The position numbers and the translations under genes are program-made. Positions 51,813 through 58,942 of a stretch of 64,000 bases of DNA are shown in pieces (the stretch's first letter is position 1; every line of letters starts with the position of its first letter). Below the pieces are notes generated by a model. It saw only the letters and a list, made by a program, of their open reading frames with translations. It did no database searches and was not told where the DNA came from. The stretch is from Candidatus Denitrolinea symbiosum (lineage in GTDB: Bacteria > Chloroflexota > Anaerolineae > Anaerolineales > Villigracilaceae): the NCBI GenBank assembly GCA_017312345.1, contig BLAA01000004.1, positions 186,001-250,000 of the forward strand, in the 5' to 3' direction.

Positions 51813-53402
51813 ATGACCGGCCTCCGCCGCATCCGCGTTTCCTTCCCCTGGGCTGTTTTCTGCGCCGCCCTCGTCCTGCGGTTGATCCCCGTCCTCCTCG
51901 CGCGGGACCTCGGCATTGGCCTCGACGACATGTTCCAATACGACATGCTGGCGCGCAGTCTCGCTTCGGGCAACGGTTTCCGCTGGTACGCCGCCCCCGA
52001 CCTGGAGGCGCTCAAGCCTTATGTGGACTTTGACCTCTCCAGCGTGGACTACGACCCCGTCCGCGGCGTGGAGACGTCCTTCCGCGCGCCGCTCTATCCC
52101 GCCTTCCTCGCGCTCGTCTATTTCCTCGTCGGCTCCAGCGCGGACCGCTTCTTCGCCGCGCGCCTCGCCCAGGCCGTTCTCGGCGCGGCTCTCGCACCGT
52201 TGACCTACCTTGTCGCCAGGAAAACGCTTCCCGAAAAAGAGCGGGCGGCGAAACTTGCTGCGTGGATCGTCGCCGTCTATCCCATCCTCCTCGCCTATCC
52301 CCTCGGCCTCGGGACGGAGAATCCATTCTTCCTCCTCCTGCTCGCCTCTTTCCTCTTTCTTCTCAAAGCCCTGGAACCTGCTTCCGTCCCTCCGCCTTCT
52401 GCCTCCCGCCTTCCGCCTTCCGCCTCCCGCCTTCTGCCTTCTGCCTCCCGCTTTCCGCCTTCTGACTCTCGCCTTCTGCCTCCCGCCTCCCGCCTTCCGC
52501 CATCCGCCTCCCGCCTTCTGCCTTCTGACTACAACCTCCTCCTCTCTGGTCTCTTCCTCGGACTCACCGCCCTCACGCGTTCCGTCATTCTGCCCTTTGC
52601 TATCCTCGCCATCGCGTACGCGTTTTACGTTTTACGCAAACGCGCCTGGATACTTGCCATCGCATTTATGCTGACCATCGCCCCGTGGATTGTCCGCAAC
52701 TCGCTCCTGCACCACAAACTGACGGGCATCGAGACTTCGATGGGCTACAACCTTTACCTCGGTTATCACCCGCAGGGAAACGGCTCCTTCGTCTTCGGTC
52801 CCTCGCTCGACCTCCTGACCATCCTCGACGACGCCCAGCGCGACCGCGTCGGGACGGAGAAAGCCATCGAGTTCATCCGCGCGGAGCCAGGGCGATTCAT
52901 CCCGCTTGCGATTAACCGTCTCGGCTTCTTCTTCGGCCTCGAAAAACGCGTCCTGATGTACTTCTACGGGAACGACCTCGTCGGCTTCATCCCCTTCCCG
53001 TTCCTGTTGACGCTTTTCCTCGTCATGCTCCTGCCGTTCGTCGTCGTGAGTCTCTCCGCCGCGTTGGGCGCGTCGCTGCTTCGCTGGAATCCGCCGACGA
53101 TCCTGCTGGGACTTCTCTTCTTCGCCTACGTCACGCCGCACGTCTTCATCCTCGCCGAAGACCGATTCCATCTTGCCCTCGTCCCCTTCCTCGCCATCCT
53201 CGCCGCGCTGTTCTGGACGGGCGGCTGGAAGTCCCTCGCCGCGCGCTGGGACGGATCCCGCGCGGGGAAGATCGCCGTCAGCCTCGCCGTCCTCGCCGCG
53301 CTCCTGCTCCTCCTCAACTGGGGCTTGGAACTCCACCGCGACGCGGATAAAATCATCCAACTCCTCGGCCCCAACGGCAACCATTCGAATTATCCGTATT
53401 GA
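51813..53402 (+). CDS. GT-C membrane glycosyltransferase (GT39-like) with repeat insert
   Basis: The 529-residue protein has about ten helices. An acidic pair lies in the first outer loop (LGIGLDDMFQYDMLARSLA), and NLYLGYHPQGNGSF lies in a later loop, as in PMT/ArnT-like enzymes that use polyprenyl-phosphate sugars. Residues about 190-240 consist of heptads such as PPSASRL and LPSASRF, encoded by a 21-bp repeat, between two membrane helices. I start at 51813, 2 nt after the SET gene stop; the upstream frame is its shadow. The acceptor (protein or glycan) is unknown. Confidence 0.85.
   Translation: MTGLRRIRVSFPWAVFCAALVLRLIPVLLARDLGIGLDDMFQYDMLARSLASGNGFRWYAAPDLEALKPYVDFDLSSVDYDPVRGVETSFRAPLYPAFLALVYFLVGSSADRFFAARLAQAVLGAALAPLTYLVARKTLPEKERAAKLAAWIVAVYPILLAYPLGLGTENPFFLLLLASFLFLLKALEPASVPPPSASRLPPSASRLLPSASRFPPSDSRLLPPASRLPPSASRLLPSDYNLLLSGLFLGLTALTRSVILPFAILAIAYAFYVLRKRAWILAIAFMLTIAPWIVRNSLLHHKLTGIETSMGYNLYLGYHPQGNGSFVFGPSLDLLTILDDAQRDRVGTEKAIEFIRAEPGRFIPLAINRLGFFFGLEKRVLMYFYGNDLVGFIPFPFLLTLFLVMLLPFVVVSLSAALGASLLRWNPPTILLGLLFFAYVTPHVFILAEDRFHLALVPFLAILAALFWTGGWKSLAARWDGSRAGKIAVSLAVLAALLLLLNWGLELHRDADKIIQLLGPNGNHSNYPY
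52390..52530. repeat. 21-bp coding tandem repeat (heptapeptide PPSASRL)
   Basis: About seven imperfect units of CCGCCTTCTGCCTCCCGCCTT give seven-residue steps in frame. They contain only C, T, G and few A on the plus strand, so one strand is strongly pyrimidine-rich. Copy number changes of whole units would keep the frame. Confidence 0.85.
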
Positions 53403-53495
53403 TGAAAAAACAGATATACACGTGGACATGTGCACAAGTAAATACAGATACGTAATACGAACTACTCGACTAGCAAACTGCGTAACTACTAAACT

Positions 53496-54119
53496 ATGAA
53501 ACTAATCAAATCCATCTTCCAACCCCTCAACATAGACCGCAAAGTCGCGGTCATCACCATTGCCAGCACGCTGCTGCTGCTGGTCTTTTCATATCACAAC
53601 ATCACGCCTTCCACCGAGATCAACCAGACCGTTCTCTTTTTCGTCATCCCTTTGCTGTTCATCGTCCTCGTCTTCCGCGAATCGCCGCGCGACTATGGCC
53701 TCGCCCTCGGAGACTGGCGCGCGGGCCTCGTCATCACCCTCGGCGGCATCGCGCTGATGACGCCCGTCATCTGGAGCCTCGCCAAACTCGACCCGACTTC
53801 GCAATCCTATTATCAGGGCATGACCGCCAGCCTGCCGTGGAACACCTTCTTCCAGATCTTCGGCTGGGAATTCCTCTTCCGCGGCTGGATCACCTTCGGT
53901 TACGCCCGCAAGTTCGGCGCCAACGCGCTTTGGATTCAAGCCGTCCCGTTCGCGCTGATGCACATCGGCAAACCCGAGATCGAAACCCTCTCCACCGTCT
54001 TCGGCGGTTTCGCCTTCGGCTGGATCGCCTACCGCACGCGCTCCTTCCTCTATCCCTTTCTCATTCACTGGTACATCTTCACGCTCATCGTGCTTGTCGC
54101 TTCGGGGACGCTTGGCTGA
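53496..54119 (+). CDS. CPBP-family intramembrane metalloprotease-like protein
   Basis: The 207-residue protein has about six to seven helices and the CPBP motif set: WEFLFRGW (motif 1), FALMH (motif 2) and HWYIF (motif 3). In motif 1 the first of the two usual glutamates is Trp, so catalysis may be altered; the second Glu and the Arg remain. Such proteins process prenylated peptides or bacteriocin-related substrates, but many are uncharacterised. It overlaps the GNAT gene downstream. The 93 nt before it holds nothing I recognise. Confidence 0.82.
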   Translation: MKLIKSIFQPLNIDRKVAVITIASTLLLLVFSYHNITPSTEINQTVLFFVIPLLFIVLVFRESPRDYGLALGDWRAGLVITLGGIALMTPVIWSLAKLDPTSQSYYQGMTASLPWNTFFQIFGWEFLFRGWITFGYARKFGANALWIQAVPFALMHIGKPEIETLSTVFGGFAFGWIAYRTRSFLYPFLIHWYIFTLIVLVASGTLG

Positions 54120-54558
54120 CCTCATCCTCCGTCCCGCCACTGCCGACGACGCGGCGGACATCCGCGCCCTCGTCCGTCTCGTGCGGATCAACCCGACGGG
54201 ACTCGACTGGCGACGCTTCCTCGTCGCTTCCGCCGCGGACGGGACGCTGGCCGCGTGCGCCCAGGTCAAACCCCACGCCGACGGGACGCTCGAATTGGCC
54301 TCCCTCGCCGTCCGTCCCGCGTGGCGCGGACGCGGGGTGGCGCGGCGTCTCGTCGAGCGGCTGCTCGCGCAGTCATCGCGTCCCGTCTACCTCACCTGCC
54401 GTTCGGGGTTGGAATCCTTCTATCGAAAATTCGGCTTCCGCGCCCTCGCCGTGGACGAATTGACTCCCTATTACCGCCGCCTGAAAAAACTGGCGGACGG
54501 ATTCGGGTGGGCGTTTCGAGACGGGCAATCCCTGCTGGTGATGCGCCTGGATGATTAG
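54112..54558 (+). CDS. GNAT-family N-acetyltransferase
   Basis: The 148-residue protein (from MADLILRPATADD) has the GNAT core: LELASLAVRPAWRGRGVARR is the acetyl-CoA loop, and SGLESFYRKFGFRAL is the C-terminal signature. Its substrate is unknown. The start is uncertain: a TTG at 54112 has GGGGA just ahead and fits the fold, while a TTG at 54094 would add six residues. Either overlaps the CPBP gene end, implying coupling. Confidence 0.85.
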   Translation: MADLILRPATADDAADIRALVRLVRINPTGLDWRRFLVASAADGTLAACAQVKPHADGTLELASLAVRPAWRGRGVARRLVERLLAQSSRPVYLTCRSGLESFYRKFGFRALAVDELTPYYRRLKKLADGFGWAFRDGQSLLVMRLDD

Positions 54559-54593
54559 TACATGAGACGGGTATCGCGCGGTCAAATTTGGGT

Positions 54594-54599
54594 TACAAT
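54594..54599 (+). promoter_or_regulatory. -10 box, probable leaderless start of comEA-like gene
   Basis: TACAAT lies 6 nt (AAAAAT) before the ATG at 54606. No ribosome site is present in the gap. Confidence 0.5.
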
Positions 54600-54605
54600 A
54601 AAAAT

Positions 54606-55223
54606 ATGGAAGTCAGCCGTCAGGATATTCTCAAGGCCTTTTACCCCACCTTCATCGGCGTTTTGATCGGCTTGACGCTGGGCGGGGTGTTGTGGCTGGT
54701 GGCGCGCTCGCCGAGCGGCAACTCGATCCAACTGCTTCCCCCGCCCACGCCCGCGCCCATGGTGGTGGACGTGGCGGGCGCGGTGCCGCGTCCCGACGTG
54801 TATGCCCTGCCGGGCGGAAGCCGCGTGAAGGACGCGGTCGACGCGGCGGGCGGGTTCCTTGCCGAGGCGGATCGTTCCAACATCAATCTGGCCGCGCCGC
54901 TCATAGACGGTCAAAAACTGGATATCCCCTTCATGCCGGGTGTGGCGGTCGCGGGAGCCCCGCGCGCGATAGACGCGGGAGGCGGAAATACCGGCGGGAC
55001 GGGAAGCGGGCAGACGGACGAAAATCTGGTCAATATCAACCTCGCCTCCCTGGAAGAACTTTCGGCCCTGCCGGGCATCGGTCCCACGCTCGCCCAACGC
55101 ATCATTGACTATCGCGAAGAATACGGGGATTTCTACTATATCGAAGATATCATGGACGTCAGCGGGATCGGTCCCGCCACGTTCGACAATATCAAGGACT
55201 TGATCGTCACGGGGTATGAGTAG
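54606..55223 (+). CDS. ComEA-like SLBB/helix-hairpin-helix protein
   Basis: The 205-residue protein has an N-terminal membrane anchor (about 12-34), an SLBB-like domain (VDVAGAVPRPDVYALPGGSR, DAVDAAGGFLAEADRSNINL), a Gly-rich linker, and two helix-hairpin-helix motifs (VNINLASLEELSALPGIGPT and IMDVSGIGPATFDNIKDLI). ComEA binds incoming DNA at the cell surface during natural transformation. No comEC or pilus gene is adjacent. I start at the ATG at 54606 on the basis of the promoter; a TTG six codons upstream is possible. A terminator follows the stop. Confidence 0.88.
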   Translation: MEVSRQDILKAFYPTFIGVLIGLTLGGVLWLVARSPSGNSIQLLPPPTPAPMVVDVAGAVPRPDVYALPGGSRVKDAVDAAGGFLAEADRSNINLAAPLIDGQKLDIPFMPGVAVAGAPRAIDAGGGNTGGTGSGQTDENLVNINLASLEELSALPGIGPTLAQRIIDYREEYGDFYYIEDIMDVSGIGPATFDNIKDLIVTGYE

Positions 55224-55230
55224 CCGCAAA

Positions 55231-55260
55231 AAAGCCGCAGGCAGAACCTGCGGCTTTTGA
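55231..55260 (+). terminator. Rho-independent terminator of the comEA-like gene
   Basis: AAGCCGCAGG and CCTGCGGCTT pair around CAGAA and are followed by a short T run. It begins 7 nt after the stop codon and can also work weakly on the other strand. Confidence 0.85.
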
Positions 55261-55291
55261 TTTTAACTTACTGATATGAATAAAAAGGATT

Positions 55292-55333
55292 CCGCAAGTT
55301 CTACTTGCGGCTTTCCCGAAGTAGAACTTCGGG
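55292..55333. repeat. Two adjacent hairpins that can also pair with each other
   Basis: CCGCAAGT-TCT-ACTTGCGG (55292-55310) and CCCGAAGT-AGA-ACTTCGGG (55315-55333) are each perfect hairpins. Their 11-nt cores AAGTTCTACTT and AAGTAGAACTT are reverse complements, so an alternative long hairpin is possible. They lie between convergent genes. Confidence 0.7.
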
Positions 55334-55423
55334 ATTCCGAATTTTCATCATTCGGGGCGAACCCCCGTTCATGGATACTTTGTGGCTTTACACCTCTCCG
55401 TCAAACCCGGCAGCGTCCATATT

Positions 55424-56569
55424 TCATTCCAGCGCGTGGCGGGCAATCACCAGCCGCTGGATCTCGCTCGTCCCCTCGCCGATGGTCATCAGGCGCGCGT
55501 CGCGGTACATACGCTCGACGGGATATTCGCGGCTGTAGCCGTATCCGCCGAGGATTTGGATGGCGTCATAGCAGACGCGCTCGGCCATTTCGCTGGCGAA
55601 CAACTTTGCCATGGAGGCTTCTTTGGCGTAAGGACGGCCCTGGTCTTTTAACCAGGCGGCCTTGTGGAGCAGGGTGCGCGCCAGTTCGATCTCGGTGGCG
55701 GCGTCGGCCAGTTTCCATTGCAGCGCCTGGAAGTCCGCGATGCGCTTGCCGAAGGCTTTGCGTTCCTTCGCGTATGCGACCGCGGTCTCGAAAGCGGCCT
55801 GCGCCAGCCCGACCGAGATCGAGCCGATGGCGATCCGCCCGCCGTCCAGCGTGGCGAGGACCTGCTGCAGGCCGCGTCCCTCCTCGCCGATGAGGTTGCC
55901 CAGCGGCAGGCGGACGTTGTCCAGCGTCACCGCGTGGGTGGGCGAGCCGTGCAGTCCCATCTTCTTTTCGGGCGGCGCGATATGCAGTCCTTCCGCGTCG
56001 GTCGGGACGAGGATCATGCTGAGGGAACGCGAGCCGCCGGCGGGGTCCGTGCGGACGATGACGACGATGTATTCCGCGATGGACGCGTTGGTGCACCACA
56101 TCTTCGCGCCGTTGAGCAGCCACTCGTCTCCCGCTTTTTGGGCGCGGGCGGTGATCCCGCCTTGCAGGTCGGAACCCGCGCCAGGTTCAGACATCACCAG
56201 CGCGGCGAGTTTGCCTTTGCCGCTGGTCACCATCGGGAGCCACTTTCGCTTAAGTTCCTCGCTCCCGAACCGGATGAGCGGGGCGACGCCGAGTCCGTTG
56301 TGCGCGGCCAGCGCCAGCGCGGTGGAGCCGCACGCCCAGCCGAGTTCCTCGATGGCGATGGCGGCGCTGATGCTGTCCACTGCCGCGCCGCCGTATTCTT
56401 CGGGGACGCTGAGCCCGAGCAGCCCGATCGGTCCCATCTTGCGGACGGCGGTCCAGTTGAACTTGCCGGTCTCGTCCACCTCGCGCGCCTTCGGCTGCAC
56501 CTCCGCCGCCACGAAATCGTGGACGGTCTTCTTCCACATGCGTTGTTCTTCATTCAAATCGAAATCCAT
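55424..56569 (-). CDS. Acyl-CoA dehydrogenase (second copy)
   Basis: The 381-residue enzyme shares the fold of the protein at 49538-50707 but is only a distant paralogue. Landmarks: [75 protein letters not shown] and the catalytic-base region [20 protein letters not shown]. It is likely to act in branched- or short-chain acyl-CoA oxidation; the substrate is not fixed. GCGGAG lies about 8 nt before the ATG. The next gene upstream is 36 nt away on the same strand. Confidence 0.94.
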   Translation of the reverse strand: MDFDLNEEQRMWKKTVHDFVAAEVQPKAREVDETGKFNWTAVRKMGPIGLLGLSVPEEYGGAAVDSISAAIAIEELGWACGSTALALAAHNGLGVAPLIRFGSEELKRKWLPMVTSGKGKLAALVMSEPGAGSDLQGGITARAQKAGDEWLLNGAKMWCTNASIAEYIVVIVRTDPAGGSRSLSMILVPTDAEGLHIAPPEKKMGLHGSPTHAVTLDNVRLPLGNLIGEEGRGLQQVLATLDGGRIAIGSISVGLAQAAFETAVAYAKERKAFGKRIADFQALQWKLADAATEIELARTLLHKAAWLKDQGRPYAKEASMAKLFASEMAERVCYDAIQILGGYGYSREYPVERMYRDARLMTIGEGTSEIQRLVIARHALE

Positions 56570-56605
56570 ATTTTTCTCCGCGCAAATTATCGGGTTTTAC
56601 AGAGT

Positions 56606-56842
56606 CTATTCTTCGGGCTGGTTGAAATTCTCGAGCAGCCTGCCCGCTTCCGTCAGGTTTTCCTTCTCGACAAAAATCTGTACCGTGCCAAGCCCGTCCA
56701 CGGTGACGGGATAGATGTTGTGTCCCACCGATTCCTGGAACAACTCCGCGTCGATGCCGTTCGCTTCGAGGTAACTCTCGATCAGTTCGGCCTCCATGCG
56801 CCCGTAGACTTCGGTGAGTTTCGCCCACATAAGTTCGTCCAT
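56606..56842 (-). CDS. Small DUF2007-like protein
   Basis: The 78-residue protein (MDELMWAKLTEVYGRMEAEL onward, then IFVEKENLTEAGRLLENFNQ) resembles the DUF2007 family, small ferredoxin-fold proteins thought to take part in signal transduction. The ATG overlaps the YwiC-like stop as TGATG, with GGAGG 5 nt ahead. In-frame starts at 56845 and 56854 are possible; a long upstream extension is shadow of the neighbouring gene. Confidence 0.78.
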   Translation of the reverse strand: MDELMWAKLTEVYGRMEAELIESYLEANGIDAELFQESVGHNIYPVTVDGLGTVQIFVEKENLTEAGRLLENFNQPEE

Positions 56843-57660
56843 CATAGCCTCCATGTGATGATGAAGAGGATGGTCCACGCGCTGCTGACGATCAGCTGGC
56901 GGATGCCGATGCGCGTCGGCTTCCAACCCGTAGCCGGGTTCTGGATTCCCCAGACCGTTTCCAGCCACTGAAGCAGATACGGGACGAAGATCCAGCGCGG
57001 CAGGAATCCCGTCCAGCCGAGCAGGAGCGCCGCGCCGAGGTTGAAGGAGTTGTAGAGCATGGCGCGGCGTCCCATCCTCCAACGTTCGCGGGGCGCGGGA
57101 CTTTCGGCCTGTTCGCGCTGTTCGAGGCGCAGATACGCGTAGACGATGCTGGCCGCGCTTTGTGCCCACGTCAACGCCCACAGCTGCCAGCCCGCGGGGT
57201 CGTAGCGACCGAGTCCCACCCAGAGGGCGGCCGGCGCGACGAGCGAGAGAACTCCCGTGGCGATGATCTCCACGCCCGCCTGCCTGCGTTCGGCGCGCCG
57301 GCTCACCAGCCACAGATGCCAGGCAAAGACGGGAATCCCAGGGACGGCGAGGAAGGCGATGTAGCCCTGTTTCAGGTAGAAGAGTTCCGCCAGCGCCAGC
57401 AGCGCGAGGATGCCGTAGATCCCGAACCAGAAGCGCGCCGCCGGCAGGTCTTTGCGCGGGCGCCTCCCGGCGTAGGCTTTGACCGCGACCGTACTTGGCT
57501 GGCGGATCAGGAAGGCGGCCATGGCGGCGACGATCAGGTTGAAGGTGGCGGCGTTGAACGTCCCGCTTGCGAAAATACCGATAAGGAGTGGACTGAGAAT
57601 GAAGACCCACGAGCCGTGGTCCTGCGGCAGCGCGATCATGCGGTTAAAGTATTTTTTCAT
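56842..57660 (-). CDS. YwiC-like membrane protein
   Basis: The 272-residue protein begins with the family signature ALPQDHGSWVFILSPLLIGI and has about eight helices. The family is widespread and uncharacterised; in some genomes it lies near nitrate or molybdenum genes, none of which occur here. A TATAAT 6 nt before the ATG suggests a leaderless mRNA, although GAGG within those 6 nt could serve as a weak ribosome site. Confidence 0.85.
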   Translation of the reverse strand: MKKYFNRMIALPQDHGSWVFILSPLLIGIFASGTFNAATFNLIVAAMAAFLIRQPSTVAVKAYAGRRPRKDLPAARFWFGIYGILALLALAELFYLKQGYIAFLAVPGIPVFAWHLWLVSRRAERRQAGVEIIATGVLSLVAPAALWVGLGRYDPAGWQLWALTWAQSAASIVYAYLRLEQREQAESPAPRERWRMGRRAMLYNSFNLGAALLLGWTGFLPRWIFVPYLLQWLETVWGIQNPATGWKPTRIGIRQLIVSSAWTILFIITWRL

Positions 57661-57666
57661 GCCTCG

Positions 57667-57672
57667 ATTATA
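57667..57672 (-). promoter_or_regulatory. -10 box, probable leaderless start of ywiC-like gene
   Basis: A perfect TATAAT on the minus strand lies 6 nt (CGAGGC) before the ATG at 57660. Confidence 0.5.
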
Positions 57673-57723
57673 TGCTGAAATAGTCTCTTTCGCTTAAGAG
57701 AGCGCTTCTTAATTTCTTTTTGT

Positions 57724-57800
57724 ACGCGGATTTGACGGATTGCACGGACAAACACGGATTTTTTTAGGGTTCGATCCGTGAGAATCCATGTACTTAAGAA
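57724..57800. repeat. ACGCGGATTT...TACTTAAGAA dispersed repeat
   Basis: It starts ACGCGGATTTGACGGATTG, contains ACGGATTTTTTT and the inverse ATCCGTG, and ends ATGTACTTAAGAA. A shorter member is at 39971-40019. It lies between the divergently promoted YwiC-like gene and the end of degV. Confidence 0.7.
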
Positions 57801-57821
57801 ACAGTCTCTAAATGAGCGCCT

Positions 57822-57857
57822 GAAACGCGAACCTCCCGCTTCGGCAGGAGGTTCGCG
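57822..57857 (-). terminator. Rho-independent terminator of degV
   Basis: CGCGAACCTCC (57826-57836) and GGAGGTTCGCG (57847-57857) form an 11-bp stem with a 10-nt loop. On the minus strand it is followed by TTTC. It lies 36 nt after the degV stop. Confidence 0.75.
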
Positions 57858-57893
57858 TCAATTTGATCTGGGCAGGGTCTGCCCCGGCGGGGG

Positions 57894-58748
57894 TCACATC
57901 CCGGCCATGTAGGCCAGTCCCACCACGCCGGGTCCGGCGTGATTCCCCACCACGGGACTGACCTCGGTGAAGACGGCTTCCTCCGCGTTGAGCTCCTTGC
58001 GGGCGCGCTCCAAAAGGGCGCGGGCTTCTTCGGGCGCGTTGGCGTGCAGCGAGGCGAGATGCAGGGGCGTTTTGCCCCGCGTCTTCTCCGCCACCAGTTC
58101 AAAGACGCGCTCGACCGCCTTGCTCTTGGTACGGATGCGCTCGATAGCCTCCACGCGTCCATCCACGAGGGCGAGGACGGGCTTCATGTTCAGCGCGGCG
58201 CCGATGAAGCGCTGCGCGCCGCCGATGCGTCCGCCGCGATGCAGGAATTCCAGCGTTTCCACCGCGAAGTAGACGCCGGTGTGGTCGCGGGCTTTTTCCG
58301 CCACCGAAATGGCCTCGGCGAGACTGGCGCCCTTCTCGATGGCGCGGGCCGCGGCCAGTACGTGGAAGCCCATCGCCATGGCGGTCGAGTAGCTGTCCAC
58401 GATGTGGATTTTGTCCTTGCCCGAGTTCAGCGCCTCGCGCGCCTGTGTAGCCGATTGGATCGTCCCCGAAAGTTTGGAAGAAATGAAGATGCCGAGGACG
58501 TCGAAGCCTTTTTCCAGCAGGTCGGCGAAAATCTTTTGCATGGAGACGACGGATACCTGCGAGGTGGTCGGCATGACTTTGGCGGTCTTGATGCGGGAAT
58601 AGAATTCCGTAGGCTGAATGTCTATGCCGTCGTTCAAAGTCTCCTCTCCCCAGATGAGGACCTGCGGGGCGACGGTGATGTTGTATTGCGCGAGCAGGTC
58701 TTTCGGAATCCAGGCGGTGCTGTCGGTCACAAGTGCGGTTTTGGACAT
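57894..58748 (-). CDS. DegV family fatty-acid-binding protein
   Basis: The 284-residue protein starts MSKTALVTDSTAWIPKDLL, the DegV opening. It continues with PTTSQVSVVSMQKIF, ISSKLSGTIQSATQAREAL, VDSYSTAMAMGFHVLAAA and FLHRGGRIGGAQRFIGAALN. DegV (FakB) proteins bind a fatty acid and present it to a FakA kinase; no fakA is seen here. A strong GAGGAGG lies 5 nt before the ATG at 58746-58748. An in-frame extension of 28 codons lacks a family match. Confidence 0.93.
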   Translation of the reverse strand: MSKTALVTDSTAWIPKDLLAQYNITVAPQVLIWGEETLNDGIDIQPTEFYSRIKTAKVMPTTSQVSVVSMQKIFADLLEKGFDVLGIFISSKLSGTIQSATQAREALNSGKDKIHIVDSYSTAMAMGFHVLAAARAIEKGASLAEAISVAEKARDHTGVYFAVETLEFLHRGGRIGGAQRFIGAALNMKPVLALVDGRVEAIERIRTKSKAVERVFELVAEKTRGKTPLHLASLHANAPEEARALLERARKELNAEEAVFTEVSPVVGNHAGPGVVGLAYMAGM

Positions 58749-58774
58749 GGGTCCTCCTCGATGAATGTATAAAA

Positions 58775-58819
58775 TCAGTAGTTCACGAAAGCGCCGCGCG
58801 GGGTTTCGCGATCTACTGA
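58775..58819. repeat. CAGTAG-TTCACGAAA inverted repeat, short form
   Basis: ATCAGTAGTTCACGAAAGCG on the left and GGTTTCGCGATCTACTGA on the right are near reverse complements around a GC-rich centre. It is the same family as 50844-50976. It lies between the divergent degV and mreB genes. Confidence 0.75.
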
Positions 58820-58888
58820 AACTGAAATTCACCCACTATAACCCCCGCTTGCGTCAAAACGTTACGTAAATTTGGCTTAAAAGCCTCA

Positions 58889-58897
58889 TGGTATAAT
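58889..58897 (+). promoter_or_regulatory. Extended -10 promoter of the mre operon
   Basis: TGG-TATAAT gives a predicted leader of about 40 nt before the TTG start of mreB. No convincing -35 box is visible at normal spacing. Confidence 0.6.
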
Positions 58898-58942
58898 AAG
58901 CCCGTTCGCAAATTCGCATAGACTTTCACCGAGGAACCCGAC

